Below, one piece after another: positions 23,937 to 37,249 of a stretch of 64,000 nt of DNA. The stretch's first letter is position 1. Each line of letters starts with the position of its first letter. Source of the stretch: Dimorphilus gyrociliatus (taxonomy: Eukaryota > Annelida > Polychaeta > Dinophilidae); NCBI GenBank assembly GCA_904063045.1, contig CAJFCJ010000024.1, positions 674,165-738,164 of the forward strand. The letters are read 5' to 3'. The notes below the pieces were generated by a model, which worked only from the letters and a program-made list of their open reading frames with translations, searched no databases and had not been told where the DNA came from. Made by a program: the position numbers and the translations under genes.

Positions 23937-23973
<37 letters not shown>
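23925..23973. repeat. (AT)n microsatellite
   Basis: Almost pure TA dinucleotide run in the 21.5-26.2 kb intergenic region. Confidence 0.95.
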
Positions 23974-25046
23974 CTACAGATTTGTAACAATTTATTTAAC
24001 GCCAATTGATTATAGTATGCGTGACCTTTCTAAAAGAAAAAAGTTTACATTGGAAAAAATCGCTACGTCAACACCTGCGTTTCTTTTTTTTCTCAGGTGA
24101 ATAGTAGGCGAATTTTGCTATTTTTCCATTTCTAATATTTCACTAATCGAGTAAATAAATCAAATATTATTATTTACATATGAAAATAAAGGGTTATAAA
24201 ATTGACTATAGTAGATAGAAATGCTTTGCATATAGAATATATTGCAGAGGATGCAAATATACTATATACTGTACAATTACTTGCCCTATTCCAATATGAA
24301 TTCCCATACCCGTTAGATCAAGATAGGAATTACATGGGAAACAAATTTTTGCCTAAGGTCGATGATGTACAAATGGCTCTACTTTTCTCAGCTTGAGGTT
24401 GGGACATATGTAGGAGTTGGTCGGTTAGATCAAGGTTTAGATCTTTACCAATTGTCGCTTTTATGAAACTTAAGCTACGTTGAATGAATAATCTAATCTA
24501 TACGACCTTCAACCCCCGCACTCAAACCTACACATGGTCGGTCAGCTATTGCTCTTTTAATTAAAAAGAACCAAGCGAACGTATTGCGTAGAAGTAGCAT
24601 TTTCCGGTGAAATCACTTCGCAAAATAGAGGAATAATATTAGCTAAAAACTTGCATTTCAATAGTAAAAACCTAATTAAGTTTAGAATTACAAAATGTTC
24701 AAGTTATGAATGAAAACATTTGAAGAATGAGAAAACCGATTATTCATGTTCTTCAATAAACATATACTTGTCATTTTAAGGTTATACAGCTAATTTCTCT
24801 TTACGAGATTAGCTGCAATTTAATAATTATGATTAGGGTTATTCCTTTTGCTTGGTAAATGCTTAATTTTCATTAATATAAAGGATAATTTGTTACAACA
24901 TTATTAAAAATGAGTCATTTTTCCTTTAAAGAATAGATGGGAAAAGAGGAGAGATTGTATTCACAAAAATAAGAACCCTTGTCCATTACCTTATCATTTA
25001 GATTGGAGTAAGGTTTTCCTCACTCTGTTTCTCCTCCCTTCCTCAA

Positions 25047-25048
<2 letters not shown>

Positions 25049-25085
<37 letters not shown>
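25049..25085. repeat. (TC)n microsatellite
   Basis: Uninterrupted TC dinucleotide run followed by GTCGCTCTCC. Confidence 0.95.
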
Positions 25086-25093
<8 letters not shown>

Positions 25094-26256
25094 CCTACTG
25101 TATTTCTCTATACTTCGTAATATGATACTTTTTATTGTACTAGCAAAAATCAGAAAATCACATTAAAGATAATCCGTAAAAGGCTCTGAAGATATGTATT
25201 TATAACTTAATCAACGCATCGTATAACAAGTATACACTATACAGTATATACATATAGCATATATATTTACATATATCTAAATATATATAGTAAGTTTTTA
25301 AAATTTGCTACAGTGTACTATTTTTTTTTTAAAAAAAAACGACATTTATGAATATACAATGTAAAAATATCTTAGAACATCTGGAAAAACGATTTTTTCA
25401 TTACCTGGTAATTATTCGATTATTTTTTATAACCAAAACCATTAATTGGAATAACAGTTGAGGGAAAAAAGAAAGACAGCTGCGAAATGTATACGTAATT
25501 ACGCCCTCTATCATGATTTATTTAAAGAACACATACGGATGTTATCCCTCTATACACAATCTGTTTTTTGGGGGCAAAATAAATATGAAAGACAAAGTGA
25601 TTTGTACTAATTTAAAAACTGGTAAAAATTAACCTAGTTTTTTTATTCTCTCCCAGTTTTTACCACTAATAAAATAGCAATTAATATCCCTTTAATAAGA
25701 TTGAAGGAGGGGTAAGGGGACGATTAAGGCAAATTTAAAGAGACGAGGGGATAATTAATAAATAATAATTTATGGAAAACAGTATGACAAACTATGTATT
25801 ATAATTATTTAAGCTGGATTGATCGAATATAAAATTTGATCGTTCATAAAGTACTCTTAACTACATCAATACTTTGAGCGGTAAAAGGAAGTTGAGGAAG
25901 TGGAAATCTATTTCGTTACAATATATCCCTAAAACCGTTATTGCACCTCATCTTAACCCGAAATTTATAATCGATAATGGCCAAATAGCTTTGAAAAGGC
26001 ATTATTCAAGTCACAACTCAGCGAAATACGGGTAAATACCCCACATTTAGGTAATAGGGCTCGGCGCTAGGAGGCGCTGATAGAGCACTACAACAGCGCC
26101 CCCGTTTAATCATCGCACCTGTTTGAAATAGTGTCCGGAAAGAACTTTACGGCGGTTTTTCGCAGATAACAGCCGATTTCTCGGAATAGGATTATTGATT
26201 TTAGAGCAGCAAAAGAAGTTTTTTTACCATTAACATTTTATCTTATCAGTGGGAAA

Positions 26257-29200
26257 ATGTTGAATATTTTAAAGATCTGCTTAACCCTTCTGTTTATCGA
26301 TTTTGGTGAGTAGCCGGTTTTGTTCGATAGCTTTCAATATGTCGGAGGGGTTTAGGGCTTCTTTTGTGTAAAAATATTTTGGCGCCTTTTTTATAACTGT
26401 ATTTAAGCTGTTCCTTTTCCATATTTTAGTTGTCATTCTTAGTGTATAATAATAATAATGGATGATATAGGTACTGTTACTTTTCTAGATAATTGAACGA
26501 GGACAATGATAATTATTTCATTATTGTATTTATACCGAATAGTTTCCTGCTCGTAATGTTGGTATAGCATTTATTCAACCAGTTATATATATCCTTATAA
26601 TATATACTTATATTGTATATCTCTTTGTCTCGGTTGGATGAATATTAATACGGCATGTGAGTCTTAGTTCTGCTGTAATTAGTTTGTTTTTACTGACCTA
26701 AATAACAAACGAACGTTTGCCCTTAGGGACGGTTGTGTTTATAAAGCGGATTAAGGATTTCAAAAATATAAGACATCAAATATTCTAATTACAAATCGGA
26801 CAAATTTTTAAATCTGTGTTATCTTTGAAAATAAGTTTAACTGTATAAATATAATGTCTATATAAGTGCGTGTTTATGTTTATGCTATGTTACAAGAGGT
26901 AAATTTACCTGTTCAACCATATAGAGTAATATAAATCATTCCTTCATAATATAACAAACCTTGAATATCGCTTGAATATTGAATTTTTTTTCAATATATT
27001 ATACATTCTTTAAACTTAATGATTACTTGGGTGAGTTTTTTTTACCTTGTACTAGTCTTTGATCAATATATATTTGTGTATATAAATTTACACCTGTAAA
27101 GCTATTTTTTTCTTCATTCCATATTTCTACTATATAACATATACCTATGTTTGAAAAGAAGATAGTAAAATAAGATCGAAGTGTATTTTAAAAAGGTACT
27201 GAGTAACCCATTTCCGTATATCTTGTACCTGAAAGAGATTCTGAAAGGCTAACAATTCTAGTTCATTAAATGGAAGAATTATCTCTAATAAGAGGTCACC
27301 GCTTGGGAGAGAAAAAGAGAAGGAAGGGAAAAAAAACTGTACACATCTTTATCTCTCTAACCCATATATAGCATCTGGCTTTGCCCGGGTTAAGATGATA
27401 CATAGATCTGCTGCTACACCGTACAAACCCACTGCCTTTTTCGATAGGCTTTTTTTTATATATATTTATATATATAAATGTATACGAATACGATTGTATA
27501 CGTTTTCGTAGAGTAAAGAAAAGGTTTCGTATTATCTAAATTACACGCTTAGACAAATGTAAACAAATTGTTCGTAGGAAAGAAAAAGAAAAGGAAACTT
27601 TATATTGAACCGTAACTATCTTACGAATCTAACAGATTTATATATATATATCTATTTTTATTTAATTACAAAGTTCATAGGCTTCATTAATTCTTTTCCT
27701 GGCATTTCGAGAAAAATGAAGAGAGAGATAGCAGAGGAAAAGAATTTCTGTATGATATTAAAAATATGCTCTGATAAAATAGGTGGGAGGGAGGAAAAGG
27801 GTTTGCGTTCTTTATTTAATTTATAATATTTAATGGCCTCTTTTTTATTTCCTTTACTCTCTTAATCGAGTAATAAAAAATAGAAACATTTTATATAAAG
27901 GATGACAAAAGGATGATAGAATTACATACTCTGAGAGTGTTTAGTGTAGATGTCTTCTACAATTGCTTAATTTATATATAAGGTGTTTTCCATCCAAAAG
28001 AAAATAATAAAAAGAGCTAATATATAAATATATATTCTATTTGTATAAACACAAACACTATACAATACATAGTTACGTAAAATTTGTCAACTTACGTTAA
28101 ATAAAAAAAAAATCAATAGCCTAAACTTTATTACTTTGCCCTAAATTTATGAAAAACTATATAAGAGTTATTTATTCAAGTTATACCTTGGCTGATTCTT
28201 ATAGAATTGCAAAAATCTGAGTGAAAAATGTAGTTGTTCATTTTAAAAAAAATATATATATATATACCACATTGTAAGTCTTGAAAGAGGACGAAAATTT
28301 TTATTGAAAGTTAAGAAAAACATTGTACATTTGGTATTTTAAAAGTTGTTTATTACACATTGTACTTTTCAAAGCACTTATTGTGTATACGTGTATGTAT
28401 GTATGGATGTATGTTTGGTTTTATGTGTGTATATGCACGCGCGTGCGTATGTGTGTCTATATACATTTTTAGTATTTGTACAACGTTTTCTGTTCTTTCA
28501 TCAAACTGCCCAGCATTTCCTTTTCTTTTTATTCTATTCATAAAAGTTCGAGTTTCTTTATCTCCTTTTTCTTTACATTTTTTCTTCTTTTTATTCTTTT
28601 TTAATCGAAAGGAAAAGAAGGCAATTGAATAGATTTATGTCTATAAAAAATCCACATTTTGTTATTCCTGTGCCAATTTCTGGCTTCTTTCTTTCAACAA
28701 ATGGGCTCTTTTTATAAATACCTTAACGAGCTTAAATGGACGGGTTTTAAACGCCTCCTAACAGTGGATGGACTCGATGTAATTTCTTTTGCAAGTAGGC
28801 GTAGTATCATATTTCTCTTAGTAAACATTTAAGTGTAGATTAAAGTATAAATAAAAATATTTTGTTCTTACAACCCACAAAAAGTATCTGTTTAGCCCGA
28901 AGGGATATCAACAGGGTGAGGGGCAACGATCAAACCAAAGTCTCGCCTTCCTTTTTTGATCGTTTGATTAGAAAATTAAAGATGCAGATGCTTCGAACCA
29001 CCTGTTAGGTATTAGATTACTTATACAGATGAATAATAATCGATAAGTATTCGAAAGAGGTGGTTAAATTATTTCAAACTAGTTTAATATTCAAAGAGTG
29101 TGTTTACCAAGGACCTGAATGGAATACCGTAAAAAGAGATTTCGTTAATATTCTGTAAAGCAAGAAAAGTCTGTAATATATCTTTAACAACTGTTTTTCG

Positions 29201-32200
29201 AGCCATCAATCAAACATCACAGGATAATGCGTTGTTTATTTAATTTGATGAAAAACTCTAGACATTTCCCTTAAACGATTATTAAAATATGCTTATAAAA
29301 AAGACGAAACGATTATAAGATACCACCAACTTGAATAACCTATTAATAGACTTTTAGCCCAAGTCCTACATTAGAAAAATACCCTGGTATTTTTTTGAAT
29401 GACAATAGCAATATTTTTATCCCATTTTTCACTTATTGTATTTAAAAGAATATTTATGCGGGCTTACTATTATGTTATAAAAAATCCTGTTTAGCCAATA
29501 GCTGACTATAATTGTTCTAAATTACATTTGTTCTCTTTCTTTATGATAACTATTTTTGTTTTTATTCATGAACTATTTTTAATTTATGCAGTTTTTTTTA
29601 TTCTTACTGTAACAGTATAATAAAGATGATGCTTAAATTGTAATCCAATTTTCTCTTGGTAAAAATCGCATTAAATCAGAGAGATTGTTTCTTTTTTATT
29701 CTATTTTCTATTGACTAGATATAATATAGAAAGGTAGTTTTTGATTTAAATAGTATATAGAGTATTTTTATCAATTTAATTGGTAAATGAGTCGAGCGTA
29801 AAAAATACAAGCTGTATACATCCATTTTTAGAAATGTCATCTAGAATCTTCTTCTTTAGCATCTTATTAATAAATCATTTCTTTTCTCTATTCACACAGC
29901 ATTATGCGTGGTGACTGATGGTAATATATATCACTTTAAAGCAGCTGACAACGAAAATTTCGAATACGTCTTTACAGTTGGTAAGGCTTTTTCCTCAGAC
30001 AAATATTTGTATCCTAATCTGTAATTTTCTATTTTATCAGATGGACTGCCTAGGGATAACTTTTACAGAGACTATAGATTTGAACTATTTAAAGCTCAAG
30101 GCGAGAAAGATATACAGCCAAACCCTTCCACATATGGGAGGTCTTTAGCCAATAGTGCTCGTCGTCTTCGAGATGAATATAAGGCTGAAAATGACAGAAT
30201 TACATTTACATTGACAGAACCATCAGAAGACAAAAAACCTTACAAGTTTCCCTTTAAAATTATTAATGTAGAACCTAAAGATGCAGGAATTTACACATTT
30301 GAAGTTAAAGACGATGCGGCTAATAAAATTGTTTTTACAAAGAAGTTAATAATTTATGTTCACTGTAAGTATTACTAAAGTTTAGCACTAATGAACCTAA
30401 ACAGATATTAAATCGTACTTTAAAATGTGTAGCTAAACCAGAAGAAATTACATTTTATGGAGGAAATTTGAATATTAACTTTACAGCAGACAACAAACAA
30501 TCGTAAATATTTTAGCTTATTTTTTTCTTTATTGAATAGTTTCTAATTGCTATTTTCTCTTTATACAGGAGCTTTATAAATTTTAATGAGTCCGAGGGTC
30601 AGCTTATCTGCGAAGGTTCAGTTACTGGTTATAAAAAAAACAAAATAAAATGGGATTTTAAAGTTGAAATTGAAGGCGAAGATAATGAAAAACTGTTCGA
30701 TCCGGGTAACTTTGAAGTACAGGTATGTATTTATATATATATATCGTATGGTTATATATAATCACAAATTTAATTATTTAACTATCTTACAGACAAACGT
30801 TAAGCTTGTTGGTGACACTCCTGGTATGCAAGTGCCAAAAACTTCCTTAGTATCAAAGTTTAAAAAATTCAAGCCAGATCCGAAATATAGTGGTAAACTT
30901 ATAACTTGTACTCTACCCGACTGGGAATTCCAAGATTTATCAATATCCAGCAAAAAGACAATTAGAATTAGAGGTAAGATATAGGAAATCGTTAACTTCT
31001 ATAAGAATATTATAAATAATCAATTAAAAGGTCGTCCAAATGTGTATGGACCGATAAATCCTATTGGTGGAGTCTTAACGAAGGAGGGAGTTGTTTTTGC
31101 AGAAGTAGTTTCCAGTCCAGAAGTGTCAACTCATGAATGGAAATTTAATAATGAAGAGATAAAGGAAACCGCTGATTTGAAATTCGACAAGAAGGTGAGT
31201 TCAGTTTTTCAGAATTTTATTTTATTGCGGTTTACAATTTCTCACATTAAAATATATCTTACTTACTTTAATCATTATTAGTATTTCTGATAAAAAGAAC
31301 GTATTGTCTTTTATTCATATTAACCATAAACCGTTTGGTTATTCTACTATATAGTCCTCCAGTGAAAATAGCTAATCCTTCCTCCAAAGAGAGAATTAGT
31401 GCAAGCTTATTTATTTTCAAATAAACGTTCTCGTATTTCGCAGTCACAGAAACTGACTGAGACATTATTGCTATAAGAAAATTTAATAATATTATACTTA
31501 TTACAAAAACGAACATAATATGTAGGGGAATAATAATTGCTGAAGAATCAACATTTTCTTTAGAAACGTTTAAAAGATTTATCATTATAAGAAAAGTAGC
31601 GTAAGAACTATCTACCAAACTATTGAATAGATGTGAACATAATCCAAATAGGTGATTATTTAAAATCATTTGAAAGCCAAAAGCAAATGGTAGAAAGATT
31701 ATTATAAAAAAACCAAAAATAAAGTTGAAAGAAAGTCCTAGAATCCTTTGAAAGTTTATAACATGTAAAGCTGTCCCTTTCTTGAAAATCATATATTTAA
31801 GATCATTCCATAAAAGTGAGAATATGCCAAGAAGTCGAAAATACTTATTAGATTATTAGTTAAAGTAGTAGCATTAAAGAGCAATCAAAATGATTATTAA
31901 CTTGGAAGGGAAATAGAAGAAAAGCGAAGAGAATCCTAAGAATGTGTCACAAGGTTTTTTCTTTATCTATGAAATTATAGAAGGGTCACGTAGTATTTAT
32001 CTAAGCCTACTGTCAAGAAAAATAAACTAACGAGATCAAGTAGTAGAAATTGTAAAAGGTTATTTACTGTATAAAATTTAACGTCTATTTGTTATTAAAC
32101 TATTTTAAATATCAAAGACTTTTTGCTCTTTCATGTATACTTTAACTAATCCTAAGTGAAATATCCAAAAATTTTTTGTAATAATTATATATAGAAAACA

Positions 32201-34327
32201 GATATAATAGCCATAGAAGAAGAAAAATAGCGAATGAAAATTTCCCAATTTAGCTATTTTCGATCCGTTTTTACTGTTAGGAATTTTTCCCAAAGCAATT
32301 TTTAATTTCTTAATCAATCTTCGACCGAAAAAGTACAAGTCGAAAACAAACTGAGGTAATACAATAATCGTTAAATAGATTACAAATCCATATATATAAT
32401 AGGTGTTGATCTCTGCTAATTCGCAACTTTTAACTTGCGAGTTTAACATCTTGTCCTCTAGAATTAATGAAGTAATATTCGTAAAATTAGGAATGGTGTG
32501 TGACCACACTTTTGAACTACTTAAAAAAGTATCCATAAATAATATAAACAATGTATTGAACGTTTTAAAAACCAAAATTAAAAATGAAATATGATAAATA
32601 GCTTTCCATTTGATGTCAATCCATTCTCCAATAGAACCATTCAATAGCATATTCAAACCTTTTTTACTTCTGTTTTTTTCTAATGTGTTAGACAAGAGTT
32701 TTAGCGGCGAATAACGCCACCTCGAGGATTTACGAAACCAAGGTATTTCGTATTCAGTAGCATCAAGGAATCGATAGTTAACAACATTCTTTGCCGGTAG
32801 AGTAGTGCATCTTTCGGTTAATAACGTTAAAAATTCATTTGATAGGAGAAAAAATCCATGAAATATACTATTTTCAATTGGGTTAAGACTAGATAAATTA
32901 GCCAGTAATTTAACAGTAAAGAATTATAATTATAATTAAAAAAATCAGAAGATTTTATACATTTAAAACGTTATCTTTATTTAATTTCTAGCTTATTTAT
33001 CATTTACTTATTTCTATTTTGTTCATTTAGAATACTTTCTAGAATATCTGTAGGTATCTTTTGAAAAACTGATGAACATTCTAATATAGCTTCTTCGTCA
33101 ATCGCTTCAAGTTCTACTAAATCAATTAAATCGTGTAAAATATTTTTCAGACTGACAATAGGATTTTCAATTAGATATTCAAGTATTTTCATTGATTTAA
33201 ATTTAAATGCTATTATTATCGGAGTTATTTTAACAGTTAAAACTTTAATTTTGTTATCGATATTCTCAAAAAGAAATTCACCGTTGATAAAGTCTAACCT
33301 GTTATTCTTAATAATTTCAAGAAACAATCGTAGGTTATCATTTTGAATAGACTCGAAAAAAGACAACACCAAGTCTTGTTTCATATCCAACAAGTTTTCT
33401 CTTGCTGGAAATACTCGTCTGCTCTCCATAGTTCTATACGCCCAGAGTTTTAGGTTAACATTAATGCCTGACTCCTTTATTTATTGTATATCTATACGTA
33501 TTAAGATGTATTTGGATAAATATGTATAATTCATTAAACCATCTAGTAGACTGAATAATTCAGATAATGTTTATACATATTTTATGTAAGTAAACATGTT
33601 AATTAACACTTATTTCTCTTTCAGTGTGCGATTGAAAATGAAGCCCAAAAATGCAATTTTACCATCACATTCAGTAAAGTTATGTCATCTTATTATGGTA
33701 ATTATAAATTCTCTGCCACAAATACTTTCGGTACCAGCGAGAGGATAATTAAATTTATGGATGAAAAAGGTATGTTTTTCTATTTTGATCTGCCTAAAAT
33801 CTAACATTAGCTCCGACTACTTAAATTCTATTTAAAGTATCATTTTTTACAATGATCTTCAAAAAGAGTTTAAATAATCAGTTTGACTTGCTGACTCACA
33901 AGTCAACTCACTCGAAATAGAGTGATATGTTTCAAAGGAAGGAACTTCGGTTAATAACTGTATAGATGATCGCTAAAAACTTTAATCGCTAACTTGTTGT
34001 CTTGCTAAGACCAGTCTATTACAGAACCTTTTCCAAATAATTCAACAACTCAAGTTATTCAGCAAACTAGCTGGATGGGTAAAAACAAAATTAAAATTAT
34101 TGCTCTTAACAGTCCACTCTCTTAATTTTATATTTATTTTCTACACAACTAAATAACAGCTTCGCTTAAAATTCTATATCATATATGATTTAATCTACTA
34201 ATCGATAAACATATTATTATATTTATCTTTTCTCCATACAGAAAAAGCGACTTCAAACGAATGCAATAAAGTAATTCCGTCTGTTACTATGCTCATTTTC
34301 ATCGTCCTTCTGATAATAAGTTCATAG
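26257..34327 (+). CDS. GPI-anchored Ig-like cell-surface protein, nine exons, 417 aa
   Basis: Exons are 26257-26305, 29900-29980, 30041-30364, 30433-30502, 30569-30722, 30793-30973, 31031-31194, 33625-33769 and 34242-34327, with every junction GT-AG and the frame closing at TAG. Residues 1-19 are a signal peptide, split by a 3.6 kb first intron. The ectodomain has about three Ig-like folds. The first ends in PKDAGIYTFEV, the second has LICEGSV paired with LITCTLPDWEF, and the third has HEWKF and YYGNYKFSATNTFGTS. The protein ends in a hydrophobic MLIFIVLLIISS with no cytoplasmic tail, which indicates GPI attachment. It is probably an adhesion or recognition molecule. I do not recognise a named orthologue; the domains are diverged. 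Intron 7 (2.4 kb) contains a complete gene on the other strand. Confidence 0.85.
26306..29899 (+). other. First intron of the Ig-like gene
   Basis: A 3.6 kb intron, about fifty times the usual size here, so it may hold regulatory sequence. It includes an alternating purine-pyrimidine block at 28400-28460 with the palindrome GCACGCGCGTGC at 28435-28446. No exon was recognised. Confidence 0.5.
31268..33429 (-). CDS. Short TRPA-like ion channel nested in an intron of the Ig-like gene, three exons, 581 aa
   Basis: Exons are 33429-33008, 32888-32141 and 31843-31268. All lie inside intron 7 (31195-33624) of the plus-strand Ig-like gene. The N-terminal about 140 residues carry one or two ankyrin-like helices (TPIIIAFKFKSMKILEYLIEN). 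The linker has KNVVNYRFLDATEYE and SPLKLLSNTLEKNR, which resemble the TRPA pre-S1 region. Six hydrophobic segments follow: S1 about 222-245, S2, S3, S4, S5 and S6 (FVISIILLNFLIAIM). TRPA channels are usually about 1,100 aa with over ten ankyrin repeats, so this protein is strikingly short. The pore loop lacks the usual Gly-Glu/Asp filter. The donor of exon 2 was chosen from several in-phase GT sites, so a few residues there are uncertain. It may be a divergent functional channel or a decaying one, but no stop or frameshift is seen. Confidence 0.75.
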
Positions 34328-34964
34328 AAATTGCTTTCAAAATATTCCAATAGAAAGAAATCAACTCTTTTAACTACATTTTATGTATTTCTTAGATTAC
34401 ATCGAAATAGTTTCAATAATTTATTCAGCCTTTTGAAAAAGAAAAATTTATTATTAATTTTATAGCATTCGCTTTCTATAGTTTTAAACAATCATTTTTT
34501 ATACAACAAATTGCTTGATAAGTGTATATATCTATATATATATATATATATATACGTGTGTGTTTGTGTTGGAGTATAATATATATCTACAAGTGTATAT
34601 TTTATACATTCTGTATTGTTTCTTTTGTGATACATGACATTGCTTTTCATTTGTGTAAGATGACTAGTGCATTAAGCCATTTATGTGAAGAGATATGTTT
34701 TATTTCTAAATTGTTGTGAATTTAACGAAGAAAAGATATATACAGTACAACAACTGTTTGAAAAGTTCGAATCTCTTTTTATGAGACTTATATTAGTATG
34801 ATTGCGGAGTATTCTTAATATATTTTTTTTTCATTTTTAAAAGATATGATATACTCGAAATTCTTTTTATCTTTGTTCGTAGTTCTTTTTCTTTTGTTTT
34901 AAAGAAATTGCTGAAGTCTTATCGTTTTTTGTTTGCTTTTTCTTAAAAAATATATACTTATACA

Positions 34965-35044
34965 GTATATATATTATATATATATATACATACAAATATA
35001 CATATATATATATATATATATATTCTGAGAGAGAGAGAGAGAGA
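34965..35044. repeat. Compound (TA)n-(GA)n microsatellite
   Basis: Interrupted TA run to 35023, then GA dinucleotides from 35027 to 35044. Confidence 0.9.
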
Positions 35045-37108
35045 AAGAAAGAATATAATACAAATATAACATCTTGCCACGCATTTCGAAAGTTTCAGTT
35101 CAATTCCATTGTTCTTAGCGAAACTTTGTAGCAAATTTCATTGCAAAAATCATCAAACACTTTGTGGGCGTATAGTATGAAATTAGGCATTTTTGGATCG
35201 CGACCTCGCCACATGCCAATGTAATGCCAATGCCTATGAAAGATAGGCATGGGGAGAAAAGTGGTGATGTGAAAAATGCAATTATTTATCAACACAAAAA
35301 GTTGCTGATGTGTGGTATGACCCCGACTAGAAGAAAAACACCAGCTACGTCGCCACCTACAGTGTATTGTACAAACTGAAGAATAGAATATACAGTATAG
35401 TTGAAAGTGAAAAATTATATATTTTACTATCTATAAAACTCTAGAATTGACAACAAAAGGTTAATTATGTAGCTTTAGAAAAATTTACGCAATGAAAATG
35501 TTTACCAATAATCAACACAATAATTATTCCATTATTATACAACAACAGAAAAGCATCTTGCTGACCTAGCATACAAGGGATTATACTTTAACAAAAACTT
35601 GGTCAATATTTAACGATTATGAATAGCTTTATTGGACAAAGGTCAGATGTAACTTTCCTGAATATGAGTAAACGCCTTATGACTTGCTGTCCTAAATAAA
35701 TATTTACACATCCTTAACGTAAACTACCTGTCTTTTTTTTTCATATTGGATGAAGAGATGAAGAGAAGTATCGTCTACTGCAAACAAAATCACTTTTTCT
35801 TTGAAATATTATATTTTTAAGCGATTCCTTAGAGATATATATGATTAATTATAATAAATCAATAAGTAAACCTTTACACAGTAAAATGTCTAACATATTA
35901 AAAGATGGTCCGCGCAACGCGCTTATCAACCGCAGCAAAATAGATGTTTATTTTATTCGATTTCCCGATTGTCGCCTACTATTTGATATCTTTTTTATTT
36001 GCGCTAGTAAATTTGATATGGTCAGTGTTAAAATATAACATTACTTTTGAACAAATTTCAAACCGGAAATCGATTCTGAACAAATTCTTTCAATTCGATC
36101 AAAAATGCATTAAGAAGCAGAACAGAAACAAAAACTTTTTTTTTTGCGTCGTTTCTTATTTAAAATCGGTCATTTATGAAATTCTCTGTACATATACATG
36201 TTATAATCTATTAAATCGTTCTATATTTATGAATAATCACCATAGTCATTCTATTATTAGCTATTGAATTTTTATTGCAATTCAATTAACTAGAAGTGTA
36301 GACTAGAAGAGTCTAAACTTTATTTTATGCTGATAAAAGAAAAGATAAATCAATAAACTCAAAAATATCTTCTCTTCATTGTTTCCCTTGTACAAATGAA
36401 TAGAAGCAGATGCCGGATTCACTTAAATAAGAAGTTTCTTTATTGAAAATCAGGTAAAAAGAGAAGGGAAAAAGGTAGGAAATTCGTAAGACAATTTTCC
36501 TCAGTTGAAGAGGTTTATTGAATGATATACAATTTCAAGAGAATAGTATACAAAAATATATTCAATAATTCTTTGAGTATACATTAAAGTAAATATAAAG
36601 TATAAAGACTCTTTAAAGCGCTCGATTTCCTGGTTTTTACTTCCCGTTGATGCTCTTTTATCAATTCTTCCTTTTGCGGAAAAGTATACACCTTGCAGGG
36701 GGATTTACGGAACAAAAAAAAGGCGATAAATGAAGAGACAAGGCTATGGCAAAGGGCGACACAAGAAAGAAAAAACAATAAAAGCGTGTGCACATGTAAC
36801 GAGTGTAACGTCATTCAACAGTTTGTAGCATCTGCCAGAATCACACGCTACTAAACGGGCGGTGAATCGATAGGAAAATTGTTTGAAGATAGATAAATAT
36901 CAATAAGATATCAAGCCAGTACAAAGACAACAAAAGTCCTCAATTTCTCTACAGGCTCACTCAAGGAAGATGGTCGCGTGACGGTCAATTTCCACTTATA
37001 ATCTAAAAAGAGAAAATGTAGAATTATCCTCCAATGCACGTAGTTCAATTATAAGTGGAAATGCATCTTTTTATAGCGTTCTTTTTCATAAAACTCTCCT
37101 CAGTACTT

Positions 37109-37111
<3 letters not shown>

Positions 37112-37149
<38 letters not shown>
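37112..37149. repeat. (AT)n microsatellite
   Basis: Pure AT dinucleotide run upstream of the dsf repeat modules. Confidence 0.95.
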
Positions 37150-37151
<2 letters not shown>

Positions 37152-37249
37152 AATAGACGCCTTGAAACGTTTTATCGAATTTGTAGAAAATGTTGCTGTC
37201 GATAAAAGGTGTGTTTATACATAAAAGACGTCGTCGGCAGACGTTGTGC

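Larger units (their letters stand above)
21485..26256. other. Long intergenic region, no gene supported
   Basis: AT-rich with (AT)n at 23925-23973 and (TC)n at 25049-25085. An 11-bp inverted repeat, AATGGCATTAA/TTAATGCCATT, frames 23345-23420. A less AT-rich block at about 25880-26250 with GGCGCTAGGAGGCGCT just precedes the Ig-like gene and is a plausible promoter. Open frames at 22271-22522, 23852-24100 and 24202-24396 have no domain or splice support. Confidence 0.45.

Noticed and set aside
24390-24545. Imperfect inverted similarity (TGTAGGAGTTGGTCGG against CCTACACATGGTCGG region) that might be a MITE.
   Set aside because: Arms do not align continuously and no target-site duplication is visible.
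28346-28632. Overlapping plus and minus open frames around the GTGTAT repeats.
   Set aside because: Frames are produced by the simple repeat inside the Ig-gene intron.
35238-35259. Hairpin ATGCCTAT-GAAAG-ATAGGCAT.
   Set aside because: Stem of only 8 bp, not a histone stem-loop and not near a gene end; can arise by chance.
36584-36814. Minus-strand 76-codon open frame with a hydrophobic N-terminus that could be a small secreted peptide.
   Set aside because: No conserved motif, no cleavage or amidation sites, no splice partners; hydrophobic runs are common in AT-rich frames.
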